Part shown: positions 1 to 39,965 of the stretch, piece after piece | Layout: the number at the start of each line of letters is the position of its first letter | How positions within the stretch are numbered: the stretch's first letter is position 1 | Source: Ariolimax columbianus | Taxonomy: Eukaryota > Mollusca > Gastropoda > Stylommatophora > Arionidae | Length of the DNA: 64,000 nucleotides | Assembly (NCBI GenBank): GCA_036924085.1 | Contig: JAVGWX010000005.1 | Span: forward strand, 40,369,664-40,433,663 | Direction of reading: 5' to 3' | The notes under the pieces: generated by a model | What the model saw: the letters and a program-made list of their open reading frames with translations, nothing else | What the model was told of the DNA's origin: nothing | The model's database searches: none | Made by a program: the position numbers and the translations under genes

Positions 1-182
1 TATCAATAACAAACATAGTCCAACTATGTGTCACTGATAATATCAGTGATATGTAGGACAGCCTGACGTCTGACCATATCTGTGAGTTAACCTGTTTTAC
101 CATTAAACTCCTTTTATTTGATTTAATCACAATCTAATGTGGAACCCTGGGACTTTGCACAGCACAGGCTGAGAAACCCCTA

Positions 183-362
183 ATTAGTGGATTGGGGCAG
201 AAGCAGCAGCTGTGAATGAGCTGACAGCAGCAAGTGACTCATGGTTGGCTTATATGTTTTAGGATCAGTGATCTCCAACTGACCAAGATGTCTTTCCGTT
301 TCTAAGTAGCGGCCCTAGAAACAGACTGCAACCATGTTGACTTGATAAGAGATTATGAAAAC
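183..362 (+). repeat. Dispersed repeat R1, copy 1
   Basis: About 180 bp resembles the reverse complement of 33300-33485 and, more weakly, of 12030-12245. Shared landmarks are GAGCTGACAGCAGC..GACTCAT..TGGCT and GGCCCTAGAAACAGACTGCAACC. Probably part of a LINE 3' region; family not identified. Confidence 0.6.
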
Positions 363-364
363 GG

Positions 365-780
365 ATGTATCGGGTTGAAAGGCGCATATATAGCAGGGTC
401 ACTATTAACTACGACACAACGTCACAAATGTCCTTTTTAGAAAGAACGCCAAAGAAGAACAAGAGAAAGAACAAGAAGAAGAAAAAGATTCAGATCTTGC
501 ATGTTCAGAGACAAGGGCAGAGAAGCACACGTAACAACTCAACAAGCAAATACATTGACATACTAGCTACATAAAAACACTCCAAAGGAATAACACAGAC
601 AAATGATCAACAGTTTATTTTACAAACTTTCCGTTATTAGGCCGAAATATTGTAGCATGTGAAATGGGATGGTAACGAAAGACAGCCTATGTCACTTATA
701 CAACATTACGCTAGTACAAACCGCAAAAGTCACTACAGCATACATGAAAATCGCCAGTGATTTACAACACATTAATAACA
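365..780. other. No supported gene
   Basis: The frame at 365-574 is biased to Lys/Arg/Asn by an A-rich run and has no recognisable motif. The end of this stretch may already be decayed LINE-A sequence, since a frame near 800-857 reads LTMTEILEAI, typical of the pre-RT segment. Confidence 0.5.
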
Positions 781-1601
781 GCACAAACATTGTGGCAGAA
801 GAGCACATGATGGCAAATTTAACAATGACAGAAATTTTAGAGGCAATAATGGAATAACAAATGCAATTAAAACATGTCTGAGAACTAAGGCAAAAAAGCA
901 GCTTTTGTAAGTCCTCAACTGCAGTTGAAAAAAACAATGTTGCAGCGCAGATGTGGAAGTAGGCCAAATTGATACCAGTTCCGAAGAAGGCTAAAGACCT
1001 AACAAACCGAAATGGCTACACACCCACCAGTTTACTTAGCTGCCTGGACAAACAGATGGAACACGAGGGAAATACTAGACTCATGTGGTACTTGGAAGAA
1101 AAACATATTTTGATTCCGCAACAAGCTGGGTCCCGCCAACATAGATTAACTGAAGATCAAATCTCCTACATTCCTCGGGAAATCGAAGGTGCTTTCATGG
1201 CCAAAAAAACATTTTCTTGTGATTTAGATGTATCTAGAAAAAGCATTCTGGAACTGAAAGTCAAGTTTGGTAGATGCCAAGTTTGCAGGAATGTACAAAT
1301 AGATCTGCTCCTACTAGAGAACAGAACCACTAGAGTCTAAGTCTAAAAAGACTAGCAGAAAGATGACTCAAGAACAAGGAGTGTCTCAAGGTAGAGTCTT
1401 GTCACACAAATTGTTTCTCAGTTATGTAAGCGACATAACAAAGAATTTCTCAAAGTGTGCATACAGTTCTGTTTTTGTAGATGACTTAGCTTTATGAAGA
1501 TCTGCAGAGAAAAAAATCACAACAAACAAACATTCTTATGCAGAACGATAAATCTTTGGAGGAGTGAGCCAAGACATAGTTAATTTCAATAAACGAGGGA
1601 G

Positions 1602-1621
1602 GGGGGGGGGGGGGGGGGGGG
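1602..1621 (+). repeat. Poly-G tract (extended by GAGGGA at left)
   Basis: About 20 consecutive G within a LINE-A relic, preceded by GAGGGA and followed by AGGATCC. Homopolymers like this can form G-quadruplexes and are often mis-sized in assemblies. Confidence 0.8.
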
Positions 1622-2744
1622 AGGATCCACATACAGCCTTTACCCTCTCAAAAATCACCGCAGGGCTCATATTTAAAGTTTAAGGAAAGAATGTTTCACA
1701 CGTATATGAAAACCCCAATTATTTTGGTACTACTTTTGATTGGCATTGCCATTACAGATTGAGCGAAACTAGATTCGAACAAAGCAACGAATGTCCATCA
1801 TGAAAAAACTTGCTGTCCCCTCGGATGGAGCAGATGCGCTTATTCTTCAGAAGCTGTACATTGGATATGTGCAGTCTTAGACTATGGCATTACGGCGTGG
1901 CCAAATCAAGTTTTGACAAAATCAGTAGAGTCAAGAATCAAGCAATGAAAATCATAACAGAGGATATGAAGTTCACACCAATTAAAGAACTAGAAATTAT
2001 TACGAACCTACGGCCAACCGAGGACAGACACAGCAGGACTAAACAAGGTGAGAAATCCAGAAGGTTGATTGATTACCCATTGTACCAGGAAATAAATGGA
2101 CTTCGAAAGAAAATCTAAAACCGAGCAACTTTGTGGCATCAATCACAGTGATGTGGGGAAGAGCCTGTATAACTGGCTCGGCACAAATAACACTATCCCA
2201 CACACCCTATTCCCATACTCCCCATCTAAGTAAAAGAAGGTTTCCCAGATCTGATAGATAGTGTTCCCCGGATTGTGAATAAGAACAATCAGTCAAGACT
2301 TAGAAAAAAAAACCATAACTGAGTTATGATTGAGAAATACAAAGAGAATCACTCTCCTAGAAATAGACGGACTGACATGTAATACAGATGGGCTAACTAT
2401 AAATGCAATGGTGAATGATGGTGTGGAATCTTTATGAACCTAAATAATAACGCTGGAGAAAGGTTTTCATCCGAGCAAAGGCAGAGACCTTGAAAACTGC
2501 AACAGAAGTACTAATGATGAATGAAAACACAGACAAACACGTTGTACTTTTCACAGACGCACTATCTATGGTGGCAGTGCATGGAAGCCGTAAAAAAATC
2601 AGATCTGAAAGAACTCTGGGAGCTACTCTATAAACTATGTTCTGATAAAGGAAAGTGGGGATTCAGTAGATTTCTTCTCATTGCAATATACATTACAATC
2701 AGGAGGCTGACATGCTGGCAAGACTAGGCAGATCTCTTGTCTCA

Positions 2745-2768
2745 ACATATATATATATATATATATGT
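2745..2768. repeat. (TA)n microsatellite
   Basis: A run of alternating TA with one TG interruption, inside the C-terminal part of LINE-A copy 1. Confidence 0.8.
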
Positions 2769-3409
2769 ATATCTTATGATGAAACTAGAAGGTTTGTCAG
2801 GTGCGGATACAAGAACAAGTGGTTAGCGGAACATCCAGGACGACAGTAAAATGACGCTTACGACAAACTGAACAGGGCCGAACAGGTGAAGATTTTCAGA
2901 CTCCGCACTGGCCACACCAGATTATGATACCACATATTCAACAAATTCAAAATAGGACAAACCGATTAATGTGTCTGAGACACTGATACAATTACTGCTG
3001 GATATCTGCTGCAGAAGTGTCCAACACACTAGTTGCATAGAAGGTTCGTTTGGCTATTCCTCATTCTACTCCAAGACAAGCTCCATGGAGATAACAATAA
3101 CTTCAGGCGAACCACTGCTTTTTAAAAAAATATAGACATCCAAGTTAATGTATGAAAAAGAAAGAAAAGCATTGCATTCAGACAATCAAACAATGATAGT
3201 ATTTCCGTTCGAGTTTTTAAGGGAACAATTTACGAGCGATATTTGGAAATTTTTTAATGCAGAAACCCATAACGCACAAGGTTTATCAGAATGCATTTTC
3301 AGAGAATGTTATTCTTTGAGAAGGGCATGGTGAAAGAAATTCCTGATTTCAACAGAAAAGTAATTGTAAGATTCGCAGATACTTACTTACTTCCCGTGTC
3401 CAAGCAACA

Positions 3410-5340
3410 AGTTATATATTATGCATCCAGTATTCAGCTACATGAATTGCATTGTCATTTGCCTCCAGCATGGCACACCTATTGCATGTTTCCCGGAGGT
3501 TGGGACAGGTCACCATGTCGTCTTGGTCCCGTATTGCGCTACAATCACGTGTGTCCTCATTTGTGTATCCCCATTGTTTCATATTCCTCTTGCACCGTGA
3601 TACACCAGTTTGGAGTCTGTTCAGCAACTTCCATGTTGTGTATATGTATGGAAGAATATGTCCCAAGGCAGGTTCCTCCCTAAGTTCCATCTCTGGGGAC
3701 TGCATCAATTCGTGTCATCTCTCCGTATACCTATTTTATTAATAGGGGTGAGTTTTAGGCACCTTGATACTTTGCGACCCGCCCTATTTATTACTGTATA
3801 AACTAATTTCGCATGAGCATAGTTTTTTTCCAGACTGGCGCAGCATATTCAGCTACTGAAAAACACAAGATGTCTGGAGGTCCCCCCCCCCCCCCCCCCC
3901 TCCATGTTGTGCTGGTCAGTTTTTAGATGATATTATTTCTTTTGTGTGTATATTACGCTTTGTTTCCTGGTGGTGCGTTATGTAGGACAAGTGCTGGTCT
4001 AATTTTACACCTAGATATTTGGGAGCCGTGCAGTGCTCAAGTTCCTGCCCTTGCCACCTAATCTTAAGTTTTCTTTTTGCCTCTCTGTTTCTGAGGTGGT
4101 AGGCACATACCTGGGTTTTACTGGTATTTGGTTTAAGGTGATTCATCTGGTAGGGCATTGAGAGAACTTGACATTTTGTTTTCAACCTCCTCAAACCCTT
4201 TGCCCTGCGCAGCAACTGCTGTGTCATCAGCATAGATTAATTTCCTTGTGTCTGTGTCCATGGTTGGTCATTAGTATTTTTGTTATTTAGCATGGGTGCT
4301 AAGACACATTGTTATGTCCTGTCCATGGGTTGGTTATTATTGTATATGTATGTTATATACCATAGGTAGGTGATAGACTCTTCCTTGTGCCAGGCCGTTG
4401 TTTGTTTCCTTCTGCCTTCCTCGCCCCCTTCCTTGGTCCGAATGGGGGGGGGGGGTGGTGGGTATATGTTCTGAAGGAGGTATTTGATGATATTGGTCAG
4501 ACGGCCAGTCTTTTTTCATGATGTATAGCTTTGATATTACTCTCCGATGGTTTATGGTATCATATGCTACACTGAGATGACAATATAGACACGTTTGCAA
4601 TTGTACCATCCTCTATTAATTGTATAAGGTTCAGAATTTGACTGCTGCAAGATCTTCCCGGTCTGAAATCAGCTTGTTCCTTGATCAGCTTCTTATCTAT
4701 CAAGGGGCAGATGCGATTCAGGATCAGCCTTTCGAAAACCTTATACATGTGACATAGTAGCGACACTGGACGGAAATTCTTAGGTTCTGTTTGTTGTTTT
4801 CCTGGTTTTTATCAATGCAACCATATAAGATTTCCTCCAGATTTTAGGAATTTGCATTTTGTCATTGCATGTGCTCATGAGTTTTAACAGCCATTTGGTT
4901 GTTTCTGGTCCGAATTAAAACATTTATTCTGTCCTAATTGGGACCAACTGCTTTATTGTTTTTCATTTGATTTATTGCATGATTGAATTCCTCTATGGAG
5001 AAGGGTGTTGACGTTGGATGTTTGTTTGCAGAGTTTTTTAAAATTGATTTTCCCATTCATCAGTAATTGGTGAGCTATTTGGTTGGGGATAACTTGCGTT
5101 ATCCCCATAGGAATGCTTGTTTGATAATTACTAAGGTTGTTTTTCTTATTAGTTTCCAGGCGCGTCGGCTGATTTTTTTCATGCACAAGGCGACACCACT
5201 TTTCTGTTTTGGAGTATGTGATAGCATGGAGAAAGTCTTCCCAGCCTGTATGGTTTCCTCATCGAATGGATCACTTTCAAATAGTATTTTGCAGATGACA
5301 ACCACCCAAGGATGGAGTTCGACTACCACTACAAATCAGT
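3410..5340 (-). mobile_element. LINE-R, 5'-truncated non-LTR element, antisense
   Basis: On the minus strand the frames follow one LINE ORF2 in order. The pre-RT segment (5329-4953: RRAWKLIRK..PNQIAHQLLMNGK) comes first. The RT fingers follow (4766-4560: LLCHMYKVFERLILNRICPL and QADFRPGRSCSSQILNL), then the palm (4609-4337: LSVAYDTINHRRVISKLY). The thumb (4233-3916: NHLKPNTSKTQVCAYHLRNR and YLGVKLDQHLSY) is next, and last a C-terminal zinc-knuckle-like segment (3708-3412: WKLLNRLQTGVSRC and VAEYWMHNI). Frameshifts break it into pieces. It is unrelated in orientation and subfamily to its neighbours; Rex/CR1-like by motif style, not firmly assigned. Confidence 0.85.
3883..3902 (+). repeat. Poly-C tract
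   Basis: About 18-20 C in a row, inside the minus-strand LINE-R copy between its thumb and C-terminal segment. Its true length is uncertain in any assembly. Confidence 0.8.
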
Positions 5341-5349
5341 ATCAGGATT

Positions 5350-6540
5350 AGTAACACTTTGCAATATAACAATTTCTCAGTGCTCTTAATTTCTATGATT
5401 GAGACCCGCCAGAAATAAATCAACAAGCCGCCGTGAGAATATTATTACACATTCCCGCTTGTCTAACGACATCAGTGGATATATGAGATAAAGCGATATA
5501 TACTAAACACTGAAAACAATGTTCCTGTGTGCTCTTCTTTCAACAAGTTATGCATTTCTAAGAATATTTAATATGCATGCAATTAGTTATTTCGCTGTCA
5601 GTACCCCTTTATCGAAAACAGGCTGATTTTGAATGGGTAAAAATGTTTTACGGCTTATCTTCATGGACTCTGAACTTTTCGTTGGACCTGTCTTATCCGT
5701 TTCCGGTTGCCAGTAAGGAATTCCCAGAAGCAAAACACAGCGATGGACGCAGCTGTATGTTCACTCATATGGACAGGACATGTTACCACTATGGATACCT
5801 TTTAAGTGCTAAGGATGAGTTTTAGCCGTCGTACAGGCTTTATTTAAAGGTAATATTCTTTTCAAGAAAGTGTGACCTTAACTTTGTTGCGCAATTACTG
5901 CTTAACACGACGAGTTGGCGACCATTTGCAGTCTCCACACACACACTACACACAGTGACACACACTCACCACTCACAGTTGAGTACACAACACAGTTACT
6001 TAAGTGTCTCGAGTGAGAGTTAAGACTGAGAGTTACAGACCACAATGGTCCACAGTACAGCAGATAACACGATCGACAGTCAGTGAGTGAGTGACTACTG
6101 ACTTGATGAATAGCTAGCATTTACTACTAGTAAACAATATGATAGTAGTTAAGTAGTTTTATATTATATTATATATATAGTAATATAGCTAATATTATTA
6201 TAACGTAATTAAGTATTAACTTATATTTATAGTTATAAGTTATAGTATTATATTATAGATAATTAATATGTGCTGGTTGCTAAATAATAAATTGGATTTG
6301 TAACAATTTGTTTGATTTTATTTTTAATTAAAGTTACAAATTTAGCAAATAACAAACGAATAGATCTTTCTCACCCATGGCTAGTCACAAGTAATGTTCA
6401 TACAGTCAGTAGGAGACAAGCCTGACAAGGGATGCTGTTAAATCTGTAGGATTCAGAAAGCCTTTGTCAGTATGTAAACACTAAACCAATTGTCCAATGT
6501 TGTGGTAAATGCTCTTAGAAACAATGGTATCTCTGAAACC
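5350..6540. other. Unassigned AT-rich DNA
   Basis: It contains an 82-codon frame (5577-5825) with no recognisable motif, a CA/ACAC-rich stretch at 5930-6080 and a very AT-rich stretch at 6120-6350. I see no splice-supported coding sequence. Confidence 0.5.
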
Positions 6541-7260
6541 TAGATCTACTTCAAACTGATTGAGGAAACTAACAAAGACTACAATATAGCCATCACGCTA
6601 TACTGCCATCTAGTAGACCTAAATGTTCCGATGGCAAGAGGAGTCCGACAGGGCGACACCATCTCCCCAAAGCAATTTACAGAAGGTCTCAAAGAGATTT
6701 TCTAATAATTACACTGGATCAACAAAGGTGTAAATAAAGATGGCGAGTGGCTCATCCATTTACGATTTTCAGATCACATCGGGCTCTTCAGTCTGCAAAG
6801 GCATAGGTTACCGCATCATTCATCAAGGGCAATCGTCATATGCCCAAAAAACATTTAATGGGGTAAGCAGAGCTGCTTGGCTAAAGATAAATGAAAATAA
6901 AGAACAATGCCTCAGAAACCTTTATTGCCCACAGCAGGACATCATGCTAGTAGTAGTAGATGTCTACCTTGACCAAGAGATAAATGTCAACCACAAAATC
7001 TCTAGATAATGAAAAGCAATTTGGTATTCCTTGAACTCCATTAAGTCAATACTCAAAGAGATGAAAGACACCATGGCAAGAGCATAGAATTTCAATTCCA
7101 CAGTGACTCTAGCGAAGATTTATGGTTGTAAAGTGTGGAACATGTGCAAAACAGATGCTGGGAAGCTTACAGAGTCACTCAGAGAGCAATGGAACGGTGC
7201 CAGCGCATACTAAAAATTATGAAACAGAATAATATCCTAAACAAAGAAATTTGACACCAA
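6540..7260 (+). mobile_element. LINE-F copy 1, decayed RT
   Basis: Frames read EETNKDYNIAITLYCH, then PMARGVRQGDTISPKQF (the RT xGxRQGD block), then DGEWLIHLRFSDHIGLFS, where FADD has become FSDH. Next come LKINENKEQCLRNLYCPQQD and VYLDQEINVNHKIS. Loss of the second catalytic Asp and several stops show it is dead. Related to 8130-8890, 18400-18790 and 34150-34610. Confidence 0.75.
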
Positions 7261-7269
7261 AATATTTTT

Positions 7270-8130
7270 TGGTAGCGCAGATGTCACGCAAATATCGTTG
7301 GGCTGGACATAGTGTATGCGTGTGTGACAACAGATGGATATGTAGAACACCGTTTTGGTGACCATATGCCTGTACACATCCACGGGGTGGTTCACCTATG
7401 CGATGACGAAGCTGGACTAACCAAAGACCTAGGTCCGCATTGGTACAGCATTGCAAAATATTGAAACGCATACAGAATATTGTTCGCTTCCTCACATCTG
7501 CCAGACTGAGGATAAATGGGAATGTGACAAAATATAATATTTTCTCATGAGTAACTAATGAAATTGCTTGACTGCAAGGCACTTTTGCTAAACAGAATGA
7601 AACTTCTCTTAGTTTGATGAAAGTGGATTAAGATACCCAAACCACATTCTAGCCAACACTGGTTGATTGTTTCTTGGGGTATGCCATAGTCGTCACCATT
7701 TTCTTTCTTTCTGTTTCAGATGGATTGTTTGTTTTTTTAACATGATTAAGCCTGTAACTGTGATAGAATTATTGCATATCGATTATCATAAATGAGTTAG
7801 TAATTTTTTTTTTTAAACTTTGTATTTATGGATGAAACATGAACATTGTACTTACATGCTTTGTGAATGTTGATTAACAAAATAACATTTAAAATTATGA
7901 AAATAAAAGTATAATTGTATGCATAAAATTTCCCAATTTATTTGAAGTTTTGTATGGTAGTTTTAAAACAAAAGACACAAATTTATCCTAATCATTGTCT
8001 CAGAAAATGTTGGTGTGTATTATGGTTTTCTAATGAAATATGAATGACAAATTGGCTTCGGTATACTTCCCATTGAGTCAAACCCCTTCGCATAAACAAA
8101 TTTCCTGAGGGGTAGTATTTTACCAGTCAT
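7270..8130. other. Nothing recognised
   Basis: AT-rich sequence with no coding signal; the minus-strand frame at 7217-7582 carries no motif. Confidence 0.5.
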
Positions 8131-8890
8131 GCAGCCTACTCCTCCTTTTTGTTCCCCAATTTACCTCCAAATAGCAATATGCCCTTCAGCATATTTACTT
8201 GTCTCATCACAAATACATTTTATAATATTTTGTTCTTGATGGCCCTGTTCCTCAACATAGTTGCAGGTCTCCACTTTGTTTCCAGTGGACCCTGTCTTGG
8301 GCCACATAAGTCGAGTGCATGGAAAACACTTCTCCAGAGGCATCTTGAATGTTGTGTACATCAAGGGACTGACCAACACATTGGAGGTCTTTCCCCAGTC
8401 TCTTTTTACCTCAAGGGTACCAGATTGCTGTCGCCGTGCTTCATCGGCCATCGTTTTGTCGCAACATGTGGCCTGCCCATCTATGTTTTGCCTTGTCTGC
8501 GTAGGTTACCGCATCATTCATCAAGGGCAATCATCATGTGTCAGAATTGAAGAGTTTTTGCATATGTTGGTTCCCGGAGAGTGATTCCAACCAAGCGTCG
8601 CTCAAGAGAGGCCTGGGTCACTATCAATTTGTCCTCCAGTGATTCTGTTAGTGTCCATGCTCAACACCGTAGCACATCGCAGGGAGCACAGCAAAATTGA
8701 AGAGAGGTTTGTAGGTTCTGGTCTTGGCAACCGTCCAGAACTGTGTTAATGGACGAGAAGGCTGTCCAGCCCGCACAGATATGTCTTGTCAGTTCAGGTT
8801 CCAGGCTCCATATCGAAGAGGCGCCCAAGATAGATGTACTCATCGACATCCTCTAATCGCACTTCACCCAGGAAGGCTGGATCACAATTG
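8130..8890 (-). mobile_element. LINE-F copy 2, C-terminal part, antisense
   Basis: The minus strand reads EVRLEDVDEYIYLGRLFDME, then RHICAGWTAFSSINTVLDGC, then an MADEARRQQSGTLEVKRDWG block, then LEKCFPCTRLMWPKTGSTGN. This is the RT thumb to C-terminus of LINE-F; the last block matches 18580-18750 on the plus strand. Stops interrupt it. Confidence 0.75.
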
Positions 8891-8899
8891 GCGAAACGA

Positions 8900-9540
8900 A
8901 AATTGTTATAAATATTGACATTTCAAATACACTCAAATATTTTTGAAACGTCATTAAAATCAAGGTTTAGAATTTGTACGTGATCATTACTCATAAACTT
9001 ACATGGTTCTTCTCACAGTACCACCGAAATTTGATTATGAATCAAAAACATTGACACTACTTAAATCATCTGTATCTGAATCACTACTTGCTTGTAATTT
9101 GACTGTCTATATGATATATCATGTTTTTGGATCAGATAAATGAATACTTGAAGTGTATCATAGATCATATTAAGGCACCATGTGCAGCTAATTACTTTGG
9201 CAAAGGAGGCACTTCTTCCTAAGGTGACAACAAAGTGGACGTGAAGTTTGATTGTGTCTTAAGCCGATCTTCATAGTTAAATGGTTAATATATATAATTT
9301 GTTTTCTGGTAACCTGTTATCTTTATGCTATCGAAAATTAGTAACAACTTTATTTTTTGGGGATCCTATTTATTGTTTCTTCTGTAACTGGAATTGTATC
9401 GTGACTGATACATGTCTTCACTATATTCATTCCCATAAATATTTATGATTATCTGACTGATGCTAGCTGGTGCTCATGTGATTTATTTGATATGCATATG
9501 TGAGGGTTAATAACTCATTTTTAGATAAAGAGAAGGAATA
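8900..9540. other. Unassigned DNA upstream of TMEM185
   Basis: No ORF or repeat recognised. It could hold part of the TMEM185 promoter or a non-coding 5' exon, but no TATA box or CpG-rich stretch stands out. Confidence 0.4.
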
Positions 9541-9550
9541 TAAATACAAT

Positions 9551-9902
9551 GTTTAGTTTAGTCGAAGAATCAATGTCGTTACACACAGTTTTAACCCATA
9601 AGTGTTCTGTTCTTCTCCATATTTTTTGCAGAATCTTAGCATAATGCACAAACTCCGTAGAACCGGCGTGGATCCAATAATATATTCAGTATATTTTTGA
9701 CATCATTTTGAATATTTCTGGGCAGGGCTGCCTATATTTTTAACGTGCGTGACACTGTACATGGATTTCCGATCTCTACTACCCAGAGATCCTGGGAAAT
9801 ACCAGAAAGTCCGTTTGAAAAATCTGTCTTCACTGTGATTTCAACCCGCGACCTCTAGCGCCTGAAGCCAATGTTTTACCTCGAGACCACTCGATCCCCA
9901 TG
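9551..9902 (-). mobile_element. tRNA-derived SINE with 10-bp TSD
   Basis: On the minus strand the element starts GGGGATCGAGTGGTCTCGAG (box-A-like) and about 55 nt on has GCGGGTTGAAATC (box B), followed by a non-tRNA body ending in a TTTAG-type tail. The direct repeat TAAATACAAT flanks it at 9541-9550 and 9903-9912, the mark of target-primed insertion. The same element is at 39025-39361. It lies about 210 bp upstream of the TMEM185 start codon, in the opposite orientation. Confidence 0.82.
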
Positions 9903-10011
9903 TAAATACAATAATTTCAGAAACTCAAACCCACAAGCCTGCACTAGAGCAGGTGGTAATTTTGTACTTCTTTGTTTATCATTTTACTGTTGCTGTTTCA
10001 GTTGACTGTAC

Positions 10012-10115
10012 ATGGTGTGTGAGCTGTGGTTTGGCAGTGGGTTTTCAGTGAATGGCTTTCCAACACAAAGTGGTTGCAAGAAGTACCAATTAGTAGTGAC
10101 AGGGATAGGTCAAGG

Positions 10116-10119
<4 letters not shown>
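10012..10119 (+). promoter_or_regulatory. Candidate upstream ORF overlapping the TMEM185 start
   Basis: An ATG at 10012 opens a 35-codon frame whose TGA (10117-10119) overlaps the TMEM185 ATG as ATGA. If the transcript includes 10012, ribosomes would reach the main start by leaky scanning or termination-reinitiation. A possible 3' splice site (CTGTTTCAG|T) ends at 10000, so the leader could be a spliced 5' UTR. The transcription start site cannot be seen. Confidence 0.4.
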
Positions 10120-38384
<28,265 letters not shown>

Positions 38385-38970
38385 CAAACCTGGGAATGAG
38401 ATTGAATAATGTGCACTGGACCTTCAATATGGAAATCTGTGATTTCATCTACAAAAAAGTGTTGTCCTTTGTCCCTTGAGATATGGGCTTAACCAACATG
38501 TAACATCTCAACGTAAGGGAGTTGTGCTGGCCTGTTATAAGGAACTGTGGTCACTGCTTGTGTTAATTTGAATTTCTGAGGGATTTTATGTAGGTCATTG
38601 CTTAATTGGCTGCTGATTTTTTAAAGAAATTTATCACAACGTTAAATGTGATATTACTGGCAATATAACTATTTACAGAAAGTCTCATTAACTATGTGAA
38701 GGCCAAAAATAATTGTTTGGTTTATTGTACATTTAGTAGCATCATCACCCACTAGGAGGAACTCTCACATGTGCTCATTATATTTAGTATTTCATGACTG
38801 TGGCTTCGTCAGATTCATTTTGCTGTAAAGTATTCAGGCTGTTACTAAGTGTTTTTCTTTCAGACACTTGTGTGAAGTGCATTTAATATATTTATTCTGA
38901 ATATCTACACAGATGGTTAGCTTGATGGCTGATAGGAGATCAGTGTCATCTGCTGACAGACATTTATGCA
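38385..38970 (+). other. Probable TMEM185 3' UTR and downstream unique sequence
   Basis: The sequence after the TMEM185 stop shows no LINE similarity up to the mariner TIR at 38973. I found no canonical AATAAA here; AT-rich near-matches occur around 38660-38665 and 38880-38890. The mRNA end is therefore unplaced. Confidence 0.4.
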
Positions 38971-39024
38971 TGAGGGCTGATCAAAGTGCTCAATCTTAGA
39001 CTGGTAAAGGAAGCTAATTTACAT

Positions 39025-39361
39025 TAGTTTAGTTTAGTCTAGTCGAAGAATCGACGCCATTGCTCACGGTTTAACCCATAAATGCTCTGTTCTTCACCAT
39101 ATTTATTTTTAGAATCTCAGCGCAATGCACGGTCCCATAGCACCGGTGAGATTTTAACATTTTGAATTTTTCCCTGGCAGCGGTCGTTAAACCTTCTCTT
39201 ATCCAAAGGAATTTTAACATGGGCGTCCAATCTCTACTACCCAGAGATCCTGGGAAATACCAGAAAGTACATGTGAAAAAAATATTGTTCTCCACCGTGA
39301 TTTGAACCCGCAACATCCAGCACCCGAGGTCGACGTCTTATCATGAGACCACCCAGTCCCC
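39025..39361 (-). mobile_element. tRNA-derived SINE, copy 2
   Basis: Matches 9551-9902 throughout. The minus strand begins GGGGACTGGGTGGTCTCATG and has a good B box (GCGGGTTCAAATC). It interrupts the left arm of the palindromic mariner element, so it is younger than that element. A possible AAACTAA duplication overlaps the tail and is ambiguous. Confidence 0.8.
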
Positions 39362-39369
39362 TATTTAGT

Positions 39370-39660
39370 TTAAAACCTAATTCCATCGAATTTGACCTTT
39401 TCTGAGTTGACACACTTCTCTAAGCTGTGATGCCCCAGCTGGAGCATTTCTGGAAGTCTTTGATTTTTTATCTCCATCAGACACTTCATCACATTTGTCT
39501 CAATGTCCTGTAATCTTGTCCCTTTGAGTGACACGTTGAGTTTTGAAAAGAGATAAAAGTCGCATGGAGCTATGTCTCGGGAGTTGGGGGGTGCCAAACC
39601 TGTCCAATGCAGTGTTTCAGAAAAAAAAATCTTGGTAAGATGTGATGTCGGAGGATTCAT
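39370..39660 (-). pseudogene. Mariner transposase C-terminal fragment (left arm)
   Basis: An open 96-codon frame contains NPPTSHLTKIFFSETLHWTG, then RDIAPCDFYLFSKLN and SLKGTRLQDIETNVMKCL. SPDxAPCDFxLFxxLK is the C-terminal signature holding the third catalytic Asp of mariner transposases. Only this last third is present. Confidence 0.8.
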
Positions 39661-39689
39661 AATGATATTGCTCTGGCCCTGGATTTTTT

Positions 39690-39965
39690 ACTGAAACATG
39701 ACATTGGACAGCTTCAGCACTCCCTCTATTCCATAGACATGGCTCCATGCGACTTTCAGCTCTTTCAAAGGCTCAAGTAGTCACTCAAAGGAACGGGATT
39801 TCATGACATAGAATAGATCAAGATAACCGGGGCAAAGCGCCTGATGGAGATACCCAAAAATTGACTTCTAGAAATGTTTCCAGTAGGGCCAGTACAGTTG
39901 AGAGAAGTATGTCAACTCACAAGAGGCTTATTTTTATAGGAGATTAGGTTTTGAATAGGTAAGTT
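39690..39965 (+). pseudogene. Mariner transposase C-terminal fragment (right arm)
   Basis: The plus strand reads FLLKHDIGQLQHSLYSIDMA, then PCDFQLFQRLK-stop-SLKGTGFHDIE and KYVNSQEAYFYRRLGFE-stop. Homologous to the left arm in inverted orientation, with more stops. Confidence 0.75.

Larger units (their letters stand above)
780..3145 (+). mobile_element. LINE-A copy 1, heavily decayed RT + RNase H region
   Basis: Broken reading frames follow the order of an I/Jockey-like LINE ORF2. First comes the RT N-terminus (969-1340: IPVPKKAKDL..NGYTPTSLLSCL and QQAGSRQHRLTEDQISYI). Next is an RT thumb-like block (1810-2118: FDKISRVKNQAMKIITEDMK) that matches 44364-44560. RNase H and C-terminal remnants follow up to about 3145 (NRAEQVKIFRLRTGH region near 2860-2930). 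Stops and frameshifts are frequent, a poly-G tract sits at 1602-1621 and a TA run at 2745-2768. It is a pseudogene. It belongs with the better-preserved copy at 44132-45675. Confidence 0.8.

Noticed and set aside
365..574. 69-codon Lys/Arg-rich frame as a small basic protein gene
   Set aside because: Its composition comes from an AAGAA-rich run and there is no motif or splice support. It lies between repeat R1 and decayed LINE-A sequence.
8149..8584. Plus-strand frames of 107-133 codons as genes
   Set aside because: The coding signal is on the minus strand (LINE-F C-terminus); these are antisense shadows.
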